A DNA stretch of 64,000 bases, from positions 53,793,001 to 53,857,000 of the forward strand of contig CANTUV010000033.1 in assembly GCA_947685225.1 (NCBI GenBank). Reading direction: 5' to 3'. A program made the translations under genes and the position numbers. Under the pieces are notes generated by a model, which did not search any database, had not been told where the DNA came from, and saw only the letters and a list, made by a program, of their open reading frames with translations. Origin of the DNA: Garcia nutans. Taxonomy: Eukaryota > Streptophyta > Magnoliopsida > Malpighiales > Euphorbiaceae. Shown here in pieces: positions 40,333 to 54,000 of the stretch; position 1 is the first letter of the stretch; each line of letters opens with the position of its first letter.

Positions 40333-40822
40333 CTGTTGCAAAAAAATCATTGAATCGATACATATTACGATATAATAAACAAATGGTTATCAAACTTAAA
40401 TGATCAGTACATGATAACCAGCATTCAGCAAAATGGAGAGAGCCATACCATTATCAAAAATCAAAATAATTAATAAAAACCATAACAAAATGATCATAAA
40501 AATGTAAACTAAAAATCGATTCTTCCAATCAAAGAATCAAATATTTCGAATCATAGAATCATCTGAGTCGCAATAAATCAAAATCTATACATTTTTTTTC
40601 TTCTTTTTCCGAAAAAATATAGTTGAAGTTTACAAAAAATTTAATTTCATTTATATTCAGTCGGTAATAAATTCAGAAAATTAAAAAAAAAAATCATTAT
40701 GCATCCGAAGAAGATAAGAATCAGCCCTAACATAATATGAAAAATCTTCAAATCCGGTAAACTAAAGCTTATTAAGTGCAAAAAATTAAAATAAAATAAA
40801 ATAAAATCGATCTTTACGGTAC
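40333..40822 (-). other. Inferred 5'UTR intron of HRD1
   Basis: The coding strand shows ACGAG followed by GTACCG (donor at 40822) and TTTTTTTGCAACAG (acceptor at 40333), 14 bases before the first ATG. A leader exon would then lie at about 40823-40900. Inferred from splice signals only. Confidence 0.55.
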
Positions 40823-40962
40823 CTCGTAAAATTTTCCCAATTGCCTTTTAAAATTTTTTAATTCCCTCTGGGTTTACTTTCAACAGATGGATTAGATTTT
40901 AGAAGGGAATCGCTGTACGTACGTGATACTGCGGTGTGCATATGTGTTTCGCGTCAGTGCAA

Positions 40963-40981
40963 CCAATAAGAATAGCCCACG
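40963..40981. promoter_or_regulatory. ER stress element (ERSE, CCAAT-N10-CACG) upstream of HRD1
   Basis: CCAAT at 40963-40967, ten spacer bases, then CACG at 40978-40981; this is an exact match to the ERSE consensus. The CACG is part of a palindromic G-box CACGTG (40978-40983). It lies roughly 60-140 bp beyond the inferred HRD1 leader exon. A CGCGTCA (TGACGCG on the other strand) sits just before it at 40950-40956. ERSEs are bound by bZIP28/bZIP60 with NF-Y during the unfolded protein response. Confidence 0.65.
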
Positions 40982-40983
40982 TG

Positions 40984-43900
40984 TACTGGTTATGACCCGA
41001 TTTGAAGATGCTTTGGGTCGAGTTCAAACAACAATAGGAACAATACGTATACAAACAAATGTATTTACCTATTTTAGTCGCATTATATTTTATACACATA
41101 TATTTACTAGGTTATTCTATTTATTTTATTTTAATAAATACTTATATAATCATATATTAATTACTTTATTTATTATATTTATATATTTTATATTAAATAG
41201 ACACTTATATATACATATAATACTATATATTATTTTTATTTAAGTGTTTATTAAATATACAATAGATAAATATAATAGACAAAGTGATATAAGTATTTAT
41301 TATAATAAAATAGATAGGTACATAAGCTAATATGATAAATACATAAATATATAAAATAAAATAATCAAAATGAATAAGTAAATAGACTGTAAATATATCA
41401 AGTCAACATTAATACCTATCAAATGGTCTTTGTAAATACATAGGTTTATAAATAAACAGAGCTATCGAATTCGGCTTGAATTTCGATTCAATAAAAGCTC
41501 ATTCAGATTTGAGCTTGAACTGTTCATTTGTTAAATAAATTAAGCTCAAGCTAAAAAATATTCAACTCGAACTCACAAACTAGCTCATTTAAAACACTCA
41601 TGTATTAGGTTCGTAAACTATCTCGTGTATTATATTAGACTATAAATATATATAATTTAATTTATATATTAAATTATATTAATGAATATATTAATTTTTT
41701 AACTAATTTAATTTATATAATTTATTAATACATGATATATGTGATAAAAATATATTAAATAATATAAAATATAAAATAACATAATAAATTAAATAATATA
41801 AATAAAATTATAATAATATAATATTTTATTTTTTAGTGTATAATTATATTATTTATTCTTCATAAAAATATTTATTTTAATATATTTGCTATGAAAATAT
41901 AAAAAATAAATAAAAAAATAAAAACTGATATAAATTAGTTGAGATCATTAAACTTATTTAAATCAAATTTAAATTTAAACTCGAAATATATAATATACGA
42001 GCTGAATTAATATAAATTTTAGTTCAATTTATGTTCAGTTTGAGTTCGAATTTAAACTTAATTATTTTATGGTAAACTAAATTTAAACTTTTCAAAGTTT
42101 AGATCGATTTAACTATGTTGCATCATGTAAATACATTAAGCCCTGAATGAATTTTTTACTGTTGTTATAAACGGTGCTTTCAAATTGATTTTATATAGAC
42201 GTTTTTCATATTTATTATTTCCCTAATTTTACTTTAGCTTTCTTCGTTGTTGCCGTCCTTTTTGGTCCCTTTCTTCTTACCTGCTTGCTATTCTTTTGAG
42301 TTTTTTTTGCTAAGATCATGTCCTTCTTAGTGTTTTCAACTTCCGATGAACTGTACACAAACTCCTTTTTTTTGTGTGTCCTTTTGTAAATGGTGTCGTG
42401 TGAAACATTTAGACTGGATTTTTTTTATCGTTTCACCTTCAAACGAATGTATATATACATACACTAGCCAAACGCTCGTGAAAGTTGTTAAAGCTAACTA
42501 TTTGAAGTCTGAAATAGGAATTCACACTCTTAGTAAAGTGACACGCTTAGATTCAGGTAATTTTACTAGTCCTTGAGCCAGCACCCGATGCAGACATGAT
42601 TGGGCCCCCATTTCTCTGGCTCAAAAGCTATTGGTGACTGGTCATAAAATACCCAAAATTTACTGGCATTTCTATAGAATGCCCTAAGGTCCACCGTTCG
42701 GCAATCAAGGGAGTGCTATCGGCCATTAAGGAGCTAACACACTAAAACAGCCACAAGAAACACCAATACTTGTAACAATGAATTTTAAAAATCATTTTTT
42801 TGAAATTGTATAATATCTTGAAAAATTAAAAAAATAAAATAAATTATTTTTTAATTTATGAAAGAAAAAAGTTCAACTCATAAAATAGTGATATGATTAT
42901 CTCTTTTATAATTTATTGGAAATTTTATGAATAATAATATTTGTTTTATACAATAAAATAAGATTTAATATTATGTTTTAAATATTTATATCGTGTGAAT
43001 ATTAACTTTTTTAATATTATGCATGTTTATAAATGTAACTATTTTTATGTACTCGTTGTATTAATAAATAATTTTTTATTTAAAATATTATAATTTACGG
43101 GATAACATTGACCAACTATTTGCATATATATTCTAAAATAGTAAAAAAAATAATCCTTATGGAAATGACTTTTGCAAAAAAAAAAAAAAAAACTTTAATT
43201 TTTTTCCTTTCCATTTTACTCTTGCTTTTTTTTTTTTCACTTTCCTTTATGTTTTTTTTTTCTCTATAGAGAGTATATATATATGTGTGTGTGATGTTGT
43301 CTTCTGTATATTCATAATACTCTCTTCCCCTTGTTGGTATGTGCTATTATTAATAATTAGAGGTGGCTGTTTGGTCTATTGGTTAATTAACTAAATTAAT
43401 TAAAATTTAAATTAATTAATTCGGTTAATAAAAATATATTTATTAAAAATCAATTGATCTTAATAAAAATATATTCATTAAAGGTCAACTAAATATTAAT
43501 TCATTTAGTTAATTAACATATTTAATTCATTTGATTCAATTAATTTTAAATTTGACTGATAAATACTTACACTCTTCCCATGCTAACAAGTAAATACCAC
43601 CCAAATTGAAATTAGTAGATACCGTCAATAATTGATTTGTTTAATGTATATTTTCACTAATAATATTTTTATATTAATTTTTATATTTGAACTTAATGAT
43701 AATTTGAGCCTATTAAATCATCTCAATTTTAAATTTTTCATTATTAATACTTGAAAAAAATTAAAATTGTGTTATATCACGTGAAAATTTTTAAAAACAA
43801 CAATTTAAATAATAAATAACTTAAATTTCAAATTTCAATATTTTGATTACAATAAATAAATATCAAAATTAAAAATTATACAATTTAAAAGTTATAATTT

Positions 43901-45899
43901 ATTAAATATATGTTAGCAATACTTCGATTTAATAATAAAAATAAAATTGAGATTTAAAAAAATTTATAGATTTAATTACTTATTTTTTATAGTGGATATT
44001 ATATTTTTGCTAATTGTACATATTTTATATTCAATATATGTTATTTAAAAAGTAAAATATGATTTAATTTTAATTAAAATTACTTTTATTTTATTTTTAA
44101 ATAAATTGCTGTTTTTATTTTTATATTTTGTGTTTAATGTTTCATTGATTAATTTTAAATATATATTTTTAAATATGTTTTTGTTATATTTTATGTATTT
44201 TATACTTAAATAGATATTTTATATATTATTGTATTTTTTATATATATGCAAAATTATTTTATATATAATTAATTGAACGTAATTCTAAAAAAATTAAATG
44301 TAAAAACTAATTGATTTAACTAAATTAAAATTAATTGAAGGCTAAATACATAAATGGATGGCAAACAAGCATGATACTTGTTAAAATTGCTATACTCAAA
44401 TCTAAATCTGTTAATTTTAAAAATATTATAATTAAACCGTACTCATTTCAAATCTGATTAATACTACTTATTTATTATATGAAATTATTTAATCACTTAT
44501 TTAAGTATAAAAATTTAAAAAAATTATAAAATTTAAATTATAAAATTATATTTATCTTAATTAAATAATTATAAATAAATATTTAATATTAACATAATTT
44601 TATTAAAATAATTTTATACTTATAATTAAAATAAAATATAATAAATATATAATTAAATTTTAATAAAATATAATTAGAATATATACTCGAGTTCAGATAA
44701 CGGATACTAAAAAATAAATATCCGAACTCAATTAGAACCCATTACAACCCTTACTAGCCCAATTTCACTTTTAAATTTTTTATACTCTGTATAAATGGAT
44801 TAAGTACTAAAAAATATTTAGGGTTAGCAATGAGAAGAAAAATACTCATCCCCGAATTTGCTTCAAACGGACCGGAGATTTTAAGAAATTTTTTGATATG
44901 GGGATCCTCGTCCCCATTCTCTTGGGGACAAAAAAAAAACTAATATATATATATATATTATGATACATACATACTATATATGCACTGTATACAACATATT
45001 TATACACATTTTATATATAATATACATATATATATTATACTATACATATTATATATTATTATAATTATTTATTTATTATTTTTTACATATAATATATAAC
45101 ATAAATTATATTTTAATTATTTATATATACAAAATAATTTTATTTTGATGTATTTTATTTTGATAGTATTTTAAAAATATTATTGTATATATTTATTGTA
45201 TTGTTATTTTATTAAGTGTATAATTATAATAAATTATTATTTTTATATTTTTAAATTTTAATTTTAAAAATAAAAAAATTAAATTATCTGTAGACAAAAA
45301 AAATATCTCTCCATTTATATAGCGGGATGAAGAGTGCATTCCTGCCTCTGTTTCGTCCCGTTGCCAACCCTAAAAATACTTGACTCTTTTGTTATTCCTA
45401 ATATATATATATATATATTTAAAATTTTAACTTAATTAATTTACCCTGTTAGATTTTTAATTTAATTATATAATTTATAAATTTATATTTTTTTAATTTA
45501 TAAATATAAATTCACTATGTATTATAAAGTCACAATAAATTATTAAAATATATATTTAGTAAAATATATAAAGTCATTAATATTTATTAATATAAATATT
45601 TATTAATATAAAATAAATAAAATAAATAAAATAAAATAATTAAAATAAAAATAAAAATTAAGGGGTAAAATGAATAAATATTATGAGTTCAAATGCTACA
45701 TATTATATTTGGCTTTTAATCGAATAATTAATGAATTTATTGAAAAGTAAAGGCAAATTCCAAAACGAAACTAAGGACAAAATAGTAATTTAATAAAAAA
45801 AGATAACATTCGTATGCGAGCATGACAGCGAAAAATTCAAAAAAAAAAAAAGGCAGAAAATAAGAAAGAGAGAAAAGACGTAGACAGACAGCAGGAGAG
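40984..45899. other. AT-rich intergenic region with transposon remnants
   Basis: About 4.9 kb between the divergent HRD1 and NDUFA12 genes. Beyond the HRD1 promoter it is mostly A/T low complexity with no supported gene. A region with AGCTCAAGCT/CTCGAACTC-like words at 41460-42120 looks like a decayed hAT-type non-autonomous element. 42560-42760 is a less AT-rich patch without recognised content. Another decayed element may span about 44340-44757, and the clearest element is at 44819-45372. The NDUFA12 leader begins after about 45830. Confidence 0.6.
44819..45372. mobile_element. Non-autonomous hAT-like DNA transposon with 8-bp target duplication
   Basis: The left terminus TAGGGTTAGCAATGAG and the right terminus, read on the other strand as TAGGGTTGGCAACGGG, form an imperfect terminal inverted repeat. 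Immediately outside are AAAATATT (44811-44818) and AAAATACT (45373-45380), an 8-bp duplication with one mismatch, the length expected for hAT elements. The 554-bp interior is A/T-rich with no transposase. The ends carry the CCCCATTCTC/GGGGATCC and TTTCGTCCCGTTGCC words of a common plant hAT-MITE type. Confidence 0.75.
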
Positions 45900-48299
45900 A
45901 TGGCATCGACGGTGGTGAAAGAAGCCTCCAAGGCTGTCAGAGAGAAAGGTTTGGGCACATTTCTTCGGCAGCTCAAGGAAGAAGGCTATTTGTCAGTCCC
46001 TATTTCTCTTATCTGCTTAATTTTCTTCCCTTACTTTCTTATTTTCTTTTTTCAAATTGGTAATTATTTACTATGCAATCTCTAATTAATCTAAAAAAAA
46101 CTGATAAAATAAAATCTAATGGGAATTAGAAAAGCTACATTACGAATATATATATATATTTTTCTTGTTAATGGGGATGTTAAAGATCGCCCTTTTTGCT
46201 CAGTTTTGACCTGAATGAGTTGAAATATTAATTTACCTCATTTTTCTTGTTTAATTAAATCCTAAATCAGCAAAAACAGGGTTTCTTTTTTCTAAGGTTG
46301 GTTACTAGCTTCAATTTGGTAGTTGGGAATACCCTGAGTACAGTGTACAGAAGAAAGAAACTAGATGAGAAATAGAACAATAGACCTAATTAACTGAAGT
46401 AAAAAATGGAAGAGAAAGGGAAAATTTTCGGGCGATGCTGCAGAAACAACGTATCTGGCAATTCTCCAGAGATATGAAAATGAAGTGAAAATAATGTGAG
46501 CACAGGAGCATAAAATATGGGAAATTTAAGCAAATTTGGTTTTAGGTTATTCGGGAGTAGGAACAAAAAATCTGGAATTTTCACCCACTCGATGCTTTTG
46601 GTTAGAATTAGTTTGCCTTTAGCTCTGAGTCATAATAACTTGAAACAAATGTAAGGTTTGTGTTTTGAATGAATTTCCATTTGTAAAATTATGGATTATA
46701 ATTTTCATTTTCCTTTTGTGCTTCCTTTTCATCTCAACTTTCTTTTTTGAAGTGTTAGCAATTTATATGATACTCTATTCATCTTTGTTCTCATATTTTA
46801 TTTTATTTTATTTTTTAATTTTGTGGACTTTATTTTTGTTTTCTTAATATTTTTCAGGAAGTGCCTTGGAGATGGGAATTTATTGTAAGTTAAAATATCT
46901 TTACTAATGCTTGTTAGTAGTAATTATTTATGAGGTTTGGAAGTTCTATGAATTTATTGTTCCTGTTAGAGGTATTGGAATTGGAGAAAGGTGTTACTAA
47001 ATAATTGGCTGATTAAAATGCCATTTGAATTTGGTTATTTCTTTCAAATTACTGCTGGATTTCTCAGTTGAATACTTCAGATGATGTTTGAGCAGACTAT
47101 GTGATCTGTATATTATTTGTTGGTTTAGTTTGTTGTCTTAACTTCATATTATTCGTTCTTTCATTAGTCTCTAATTCTAACATCTTTCTTCTTGTTGTTT
47201 TTAGATGTTGGTAAATTCTCATTACTTTCTTTAATTAAAGTTTACGTAATTGATTTAGGCAAACCAAAATCCACAACATAGGAGCAACACTTGTGGGGGT
47301 TGACAAATTTGGCAATAAGTATTATGAGAGACTTGAAGACATGCAGTTTGGTTAGCATTTATTTCTTTTTTCTTTTCATGTGGGATACTTCATAATTGCT
47401 CTATCAGCAGCTATTGACAATGATAAAAAAGCCATTCTTTTCTGTGTGATTGCTCTTGTTGCCCCTTGCTATTCCCCAAGGTTTTGTATATATGTTGTTG
47501 TGACTCTTGTGCCTGGTTGAATTGTGTTTGGCTTGTTCTTATTAATGTCACTGCCATATTTCTAGTTCTACATTTTTTCAATGGTTTTCTAAAAGTAAAA
47601 CAAGATCAAACACAACAAACAAGACCTGAATCTTCTGCATTTTGTAATTTGTTGTGTTGAATATATGTATTATGGGAGTTATTGGTGTTGAACATATGGA
47701 AAAATGTCTCCAATCACAAAATTCATTAAGGATTTTATTTACATGGTTGGTTATTGTGTCTATTTGCTGTGTGCATGTGTGGAGAGACATGATTGTTTCT
47801 GCGTCAAAGTTGAAAATATAAATGCCCTAGGTAGTTAGTATCTATTTGTACAGTATCAGAAGAATGTCTTTGATTTAATGTTGTTACTACCCACATTTTG
47901 AGCTTGATGTGTTTTAACTCCCTCTACTTAATGTGGTATTTTGTAGGAAGACACCGATGGGTTGAATACGCAGACAAGGGTCGGTATAATGCTTCTCAGG
48001 TGCCACCAGAATGGCATGGCTGGCTTCATTTCATAACTGATCACACTGGGGATGAGGTAAACCACTTCATTTTTTTAGCCAAGTAAAATTGGAAGATGCA
48101 TGTTGAATAGTATATGATGATGTCATCATATTCATTGCAGCTCCTGATGCTGAAACCTAAGAGATATGGGGTTGAGCACCGGGAGAATCTGTCAGGAGAA
48201 GGTGAGGAGTTTATATACCATTCCAAAGGACATGCACTCAACCCTGGACAGAAAGACTGGACCAGATACCAACCTTGGCAACCTGCCAAGTCAGAGTAA
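45900..48299 (+). CDS. NDUFA12: NADH:ubiquinone oxidoreductase subunit NDUFA12 (B17.2), 5 exons
   Basis: Exons 45900-45991, 46858-46884, 47259-47350, 47947-48056 and 48141-48299 join to 159 residues, the family length. It is an accessory subunit of mitochondrial respiratory complex I, on the matrix side. Signature segments visible: LVGVDKFGNKYYE, RHRWVEYADKGRYNASQVPPEWHGWLHFITD (here split into RHRWVEYADK and VPPEWHGWLHF), and the plant-type tail NLSGEGEEFIYHSKGHALNPGQ and DWTRYQPWQP. Exon 2 is only 27 nt. No cleavable presequence is obvious, as expected for this subunit. Next gene on the same strand is the sugar transporter, as in the Arabidopsis At3g03100-At3g03090 pair. Confidence 0.96.
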
Positions 48300-51040
48300 C
48301 CCCTAAGATCCACCAACTTACTGTAACTTGGAAATGATGGCTATTGAAATCTGATTTCCATGAATAAATTGCTTGTGCTTATCTGAAGCCATACAGCTTT
48401 TGCATTTGCTTTCTTAAATAGAACTTTGAATATCAGCTTAATAGTGTGGGATTTTGGGCTACAAAGATGCATTCTCCATGATTTGTATTCTGGACTGCAG
48501 TCAAAATTGGTTTTGAGTTCCCTGGGTACTAATCCTATTATTCTTGTACATTTACACTGGTGTTTTGATAATCGTCGCATCTTGGTCTATGTGGTAGAAT
48601 TGGGATCACATAGAAATGCCTAAATCTCATTTGAATTAGCACAAGCTAAAGTAAATTAATCCATAACTAACCAGGTTTGAAAAGCATTAGCAAGAAATTA
48701 ATGCAGGATGAAACTATTGAACATGGGAGTATTATAGGGTTGACTTGCAGGTAAATTATCTTAATCCGAGAGCATATCTTGTGACCAGACAAACTGGATT
48801 TATTGTGGATGTCTTGTTGTATGAATTTGGATCGTTTATTATAAGTGATCAAGTATGTCTACTTGGACTAACCATAGCCAAGAAAATACGAATACACGAA
48901 GAGGATGTGAAATTGAAAGGACTAGTAAACTAGTGAGCTAGTAAGAGACAAGTATGGGGCTGTTCTTCTAGTAGGATCCAGGCTTAAATTCGTTTCTTTT
49001 TCTTAAATCCTAAGTTACTATATTTCACTAACACTTAACTCTTGTTATATTTCAATTCGATTAAATAATCATTGTGTAAAATTTAATTGAATTTCTGACA
49101 TGGCAGTTGAATAATTTTGCAAATGTAATTAGGAAATTGAAGTTTTCCAATTCATTCTACATTCAATTGTTGTTTTAACATTTTCGGTAATTAAAAAAAT
49201 GAGTGATAAAAATAAATATGTTTTAATAATAACATTCTTTTAAAATTGAAAAATTAAAAAAAAAAAAAAAGTGAGAAACGCTGATTATTACTAGTTCTGT
49301 GCAAATTAACTGTCGGTCATTTTCTGATGATGTGTCCCATTTGTTCTTCGCTCAAAAGTCATACATAAATATCCCTTCTTGCAAGCTGACAAAGATGAAT
49401 ATTTTTTTTTGGTTAAATTTAATCTAGTTGGAGTATTACGAGGGTGTTTCTCAAAATTGGAGTTTTTCAGCTTATTGTGAATAAGTGATTTTTAGATTAT
49501 AATCAGATTAAAAATAAGCAGTTAAGCGTTTCTGTAAACTAGTTAATAATCTGCTGATAATCAATTTATAATCAGTTAAGTGTTTCTGTAAAATTAGCTT
49601 ATAATCAGTTTTTAATTGCTGAAACTGTCAAAATGGCCAAACTGTCCCTGAGTTTATTTATTGTATAAAAATAATTTTTTAAATGTCAATTCAAAATTTA
49701 TTTTGCAATAATAATAATAATAATAATAATAAAATTTATTTAATAATAATAATAATAATGGTGTTATCAATAAATTATACAAATAAAAAATTACCATGTA
49801 AATATTACCAAATTAATTAGAATCGTAAAAGAATTTTGATAGGAACTAAAGTGTATAGAGTGGGCAAATTTGGAATATTGAAGATTAGGTAGGGACAATA
49901 TGGTCTTTTACTTAGTCAAAACTGCTTAAAAAATAAGTGCTTAAAAAAAGTAGCAAAACTCAACTTTTAAAAAACTGATTAAAATCAGATTATAATCTAC
50001 TATTTAAGTTTTCAGAAACACTTAAATAAACAATTTATAATCTAAAAACTGCTTATAATCAGTTTTAACCAGCTTTTAGGTTTTGAGAAACACCCTCTAT
50101 ATTTTCAGTTGATTTCCCTCAAAGTCACACGTCAAACTACTTTTTTTTCTTTTTATAATTTTAAAAATCAACTAGTTTCACAGCTGAACATCTTTTTTAA
50201 AAAATTTTAAAATAAAAAAATATTGTTCATAAAAAAAAATTTAAAATAATTTTAACTTAATAAATAAATTAAATAATAAAGTCATTTAATGCGTTTAAAT
50301 TTATATCCTAAATAAAGGACTAAATGGTTATCAATCATCGCAATAAAAATAAAAAGCCAATAAAAATTTGTATTAGTTAGTAGATAAATAAAAAATAAAA
50401 AAATTAACATTAAAAAACATGAAATTGAGGAGAAGCAAATAATGAAATTGAATTAGTAACTAAAAAATTGCAATGATTTTCTATATGAGAGATTCGTCGT
50501 CGTCGTCGTCGTCATATATATCTATATATAAACGAATAATAAAATTGAAAAAAAAAATTATATTGAAACAGAATCACATGAAAAATAATTTTATGATTTG
50601 GAACTAACGAATTGAGCAATGAAAAGCAGTAACAAGTAGAGATTGGCTAGCAATGTAGTATCAATGTCAAAGTAACAGAAGGAAGGTTTAGCTTTCACAT
50701 TCTCTTACTCATTTATTTAATTTCTTTTTCATAATATTCAACCAACTAGATCGAGTACAGAGCTTCCTTCCTTCCTCCCTCTATGCCTCTACTCACCGTT
50801 CTTTACTCTGTTGTCTTTTTGACTCCGAACAACACCTAACATTAACAATCGTCATCCTTATCTTCTTCTCTCTTTTTCTTTTTATCTTATACATTTTTCT
50901 TTCTTTATGACTTTGCAGTCTTAAAGGTCTTTTCTTCTTTGTTATAAATATTTCTTCTTTTAATCTGAATTATTCATCTGCAAATCAATGTTCATTTAAT
51001 TTTAATCTTACAATTCTGTATGTGTTCATAGGTGGCAAAT
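48300..51040. other. Spacer between NDUFA12 and the sugar transporter
   Basis: Begins with the NDUFA12 3'UTR. Contains a MITE-like element (49440-50097), AAT microsatellites near 49710-49760 and a TCG microsatellite at 50494-50512. From about 50760 onward the CT-rich sequence looks like promoter and leader of the transporter. A 5'UTR intron acceptor (TTCATAG, ending at 51031) is likely just before the ATG. No gene supported. Confidence 0.6.
49440..50097. mobile_element. MITE-like element with perfect 17-bp terminal inverted repeats
   Basis: GAGGGTGTTTCTCAAAA at 49440-49456 is the exact reverse complement of 50081-50097. Subterminal regions are also partly mirrored (TTTTTAGATTATAATCAG-like words, GTGTTTCTG). 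The 658-bp interior has no coding sequence. I could not define a convincing target-site duplication (AGTATTAC left, TATATTTT right), so the superfamily is undecided. Confidence 0.7.
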
Positions 51041-54000
51041 ATGGCGACCGATCCTGAACAGTCCTCTCTTTCTTCTTTCGGAAAGGTTACATTTTTTCGA
51101 TTCTCAATTTGTTTGGTTGCCGGGAAAGTGCAAGAGAGAAGACGGATGTAAAATTGGGATTGAGAGATTTTTTTATTTTTAAGAAAGAAAACAATATAGC
51201 AATAGAAATGAGATTTTAAATATACAATTTTCTATCTTTTATGGCGTGAGGAAACATAACTTGTCACATGAATTTAAGTATCCATTGGTTTCTGATTATT
51301 TAGAGTGGAAACAGGATAAATCAATTTTTTCTCCTTTGCTTTCCGTGCAACCAAACAAAGCTTGTTGTTTGGTTTTGATGTTTTTAGACTATTTCTATCA
51401 TTCTGGGAAGTTGTTAAATGGATTAGTTTTTACCAGGCAGGGAAGTCTTCTGGTGAAATTGGTGTAGAGGAGCCTCTGCTCAATGGGGGCAATATCTCAG
51501 AGTCAGAGAACTACTCTGTTCTTGCTGCAATTCTCCCGTGAGTTTCTACTTTTATTATAGCTGCGTTTGTTTTATCATTGAAGTTCTGTTAATTAGTGGA
51601 AGGAATATAGCTATACGTTTGCTAGGATATGTTGTCAAATGCGTTCTGCTACCATTGTTAGGTATCTGATGACTGGCTGTCCATGTTTGTTTTCTAGTTG
51701 CTGTATGCAACATGACCTGTGAAATTTTTAATAAAGGTGGAAAGTTTCAGCGGTAGACTTAAGAATGATTTCATTCTTCTTGGACTCTGTGTTGGATTAA
51801 ATTAATTTGAATTATTTGAGTTTGGTTTATCATTTTGTGAATTTGAAGTATCTCGAGTAAAAGTACAAACATAGTTCTCCGATCCTCAAAATATGGGATT
51901 TAGAGTCAATACAAGTGGGATATGCTGAAGTAATGCATCTTGTATTATTTTTCTGATCTATTCAAGTCCTAAGAAAATTCTTCAGAGTTCAGGTTGTAAT
52001 TATTATATTCTATGTTATTTGTCTTCCTTTTAACTGTAATTAAATCTTGAGTTATGATTTTCCTACACTTTTGGAAATAGCTTTCCTTCTTCATGTTTCA
52101 CTATTCATGAGAAGTTGTTGTTCATGCTTAAGGAGTGTCTTGTTGGTTGCAGATTTCTATTTCCAGCTCTCGGAGGACTATTATATGGTTACGATATCGG
52201 TTCCACATCTTGTGCTACAATATCTATTGAGGTGTGTTTTTTATGAGATTATGAACTGATGGTTTTTATTTATTTGCTTTCCATTTTTATTTTTTCATGT
52301 GATTTAGTATGGCGTCATGCCTTAATGAGAGTGCCATTTAGTATTTCTTGTTTCGATAATGAGGAACTGTGACAGTGAATGGTTGGCTATCGGAATTTTT
52401 GTTTAATGCTAGATCTGTTGAAAAATGTTATGTGCATTTAGTAGTTCACATGTTTCTTCCTGCACGTATGCAGTGTGTGTTAGATAAAGCAAGAGTTAGA
52501 ATTTATATGCATATATACATGCAATATTCCGGACATTTGAAATTGTAAATCTTCTATTTCCTAAACTTGCTAACCCCTTTCTCTTCTTCTGCAGTCAGCC
52601 ACATTAAGCGGAATTTCTTGGTACAACTTGAATTCTGTAGAGATTGGGCTCATTGTGAGTTTCTAGTAATTATTGTCTCTTTAAATGTTGATTCATGGCT
52701 CATGAGTAGCAACGTTCTCTTTATCTTTTCCTGCCTGTCTTTCTACATTGCTTTGACTTATTGCTGCTTAAGTGCTCCCATAGTTTAAAGACAGATAATT
52801 GTTCTGTTGGAAATAAGTGGGGGTTATTTCTTGCAGACCAGTGGCTCGTTATATGGGGCCTTGATTGGCTCTGTCTTGGCCTTTAATGTTGCAGATTTTC
52901 TAGGTTAGTTATTATACATTTTAAGCTACATATTTAAAATTTTTGCTAATGTCCTTTTCTTGATAAGTAGAACTGATCAATTTGAATTGAAGGACGAAGA
53001 AGGGAGTTGATTCTGGCTGCTTTGTTATATCTTGTTGGAGCAATTGTTACAGCAGTTGCACCTGATTTGGTTATCATGGTGATTGGGCGATTTGTATTTG
53101 GTATTGGAATAGGATTGGTAAAACATCTATATCTCTTTCCACTGTTAGATAGTATGTTGACCCTGAAAGTTTATGCATAACTATTCTTTTTTCACCTGTA
53201 CCTTATGTTTCCTTGTATGCATACACGTAGAAGCAAGAACCACTGTGCTTACTTCATACAAAATAAGATGAGTCCAAGTGCCAAATTATTCATAAAGTTT
53301 GAAAATTTGCAGATATATTGTGTCAACTTTTTTAATCTTTATGCAAAACATTTAAATGTCAGTTTCTCTATTTAGGCAATGCATGCTGCTCCCATGTACA
53401 TTGCTGAGACAGCTCCGAGTCAAATACGAGGTCGATTAATATCTCTCAAAGAGTTCTTTATAGTCCTGGGGATGGTTGTAAGTCCTTCAATTTTTTCTCT
53501 AAGGGCAATAGCTATTTGTTTTTAATAATGACTGCAAAAATTAAGAGCTTAAAAGTTGTGCAGGCGGGTTATGGTGTTGGTAGCCTTTTGGTTGATACTA
53601 TAGCTGGTTGGCGCTATATGTATGCAGCCAGTACTCCTTTGGCAGTGATCATGACAGTTGGGATGTTGTGGCTACCGTCATCACCTAGATGGCTACTATT
53701 GTGTGCTATAACAGGGAAAGGCAATATGCAGGAGTTAAAAGAAGCTTCAATACAGTGCTTATGCCGACTCAGGGGTGAGGCTATTGGTGATACTGCACCT
53801 GGCCAAGTAGATGAGATCCTTACTGAACTCGCTGTTGTTGGTGAAGAAAAAGAACTTTCACTAGGGGAAATGTTTCGAGGAAAATGCTTGAAAGCCCTTA
53901 CAATTGGTGGAGGATTAGTTCTTTTTCAACAGGTATTTTTGTTTTTTATCAGCAGTAATATGATATAAAATGTGGAATTTCCAACACTTCTCCTAGTGAA

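Noticed and set aside
41460..42120. A well-defined hAT element with CTCGAG-type ends
   Set aside because: The mirrored words are too degenerate and no target duplication could be placed, so it is mentioned only in the spacer entry.
42346..42576. A 76-codon frame in the AT-rich spacer
   Set aside because: Composition is like non-coding spacer; no family signature or exon partners.
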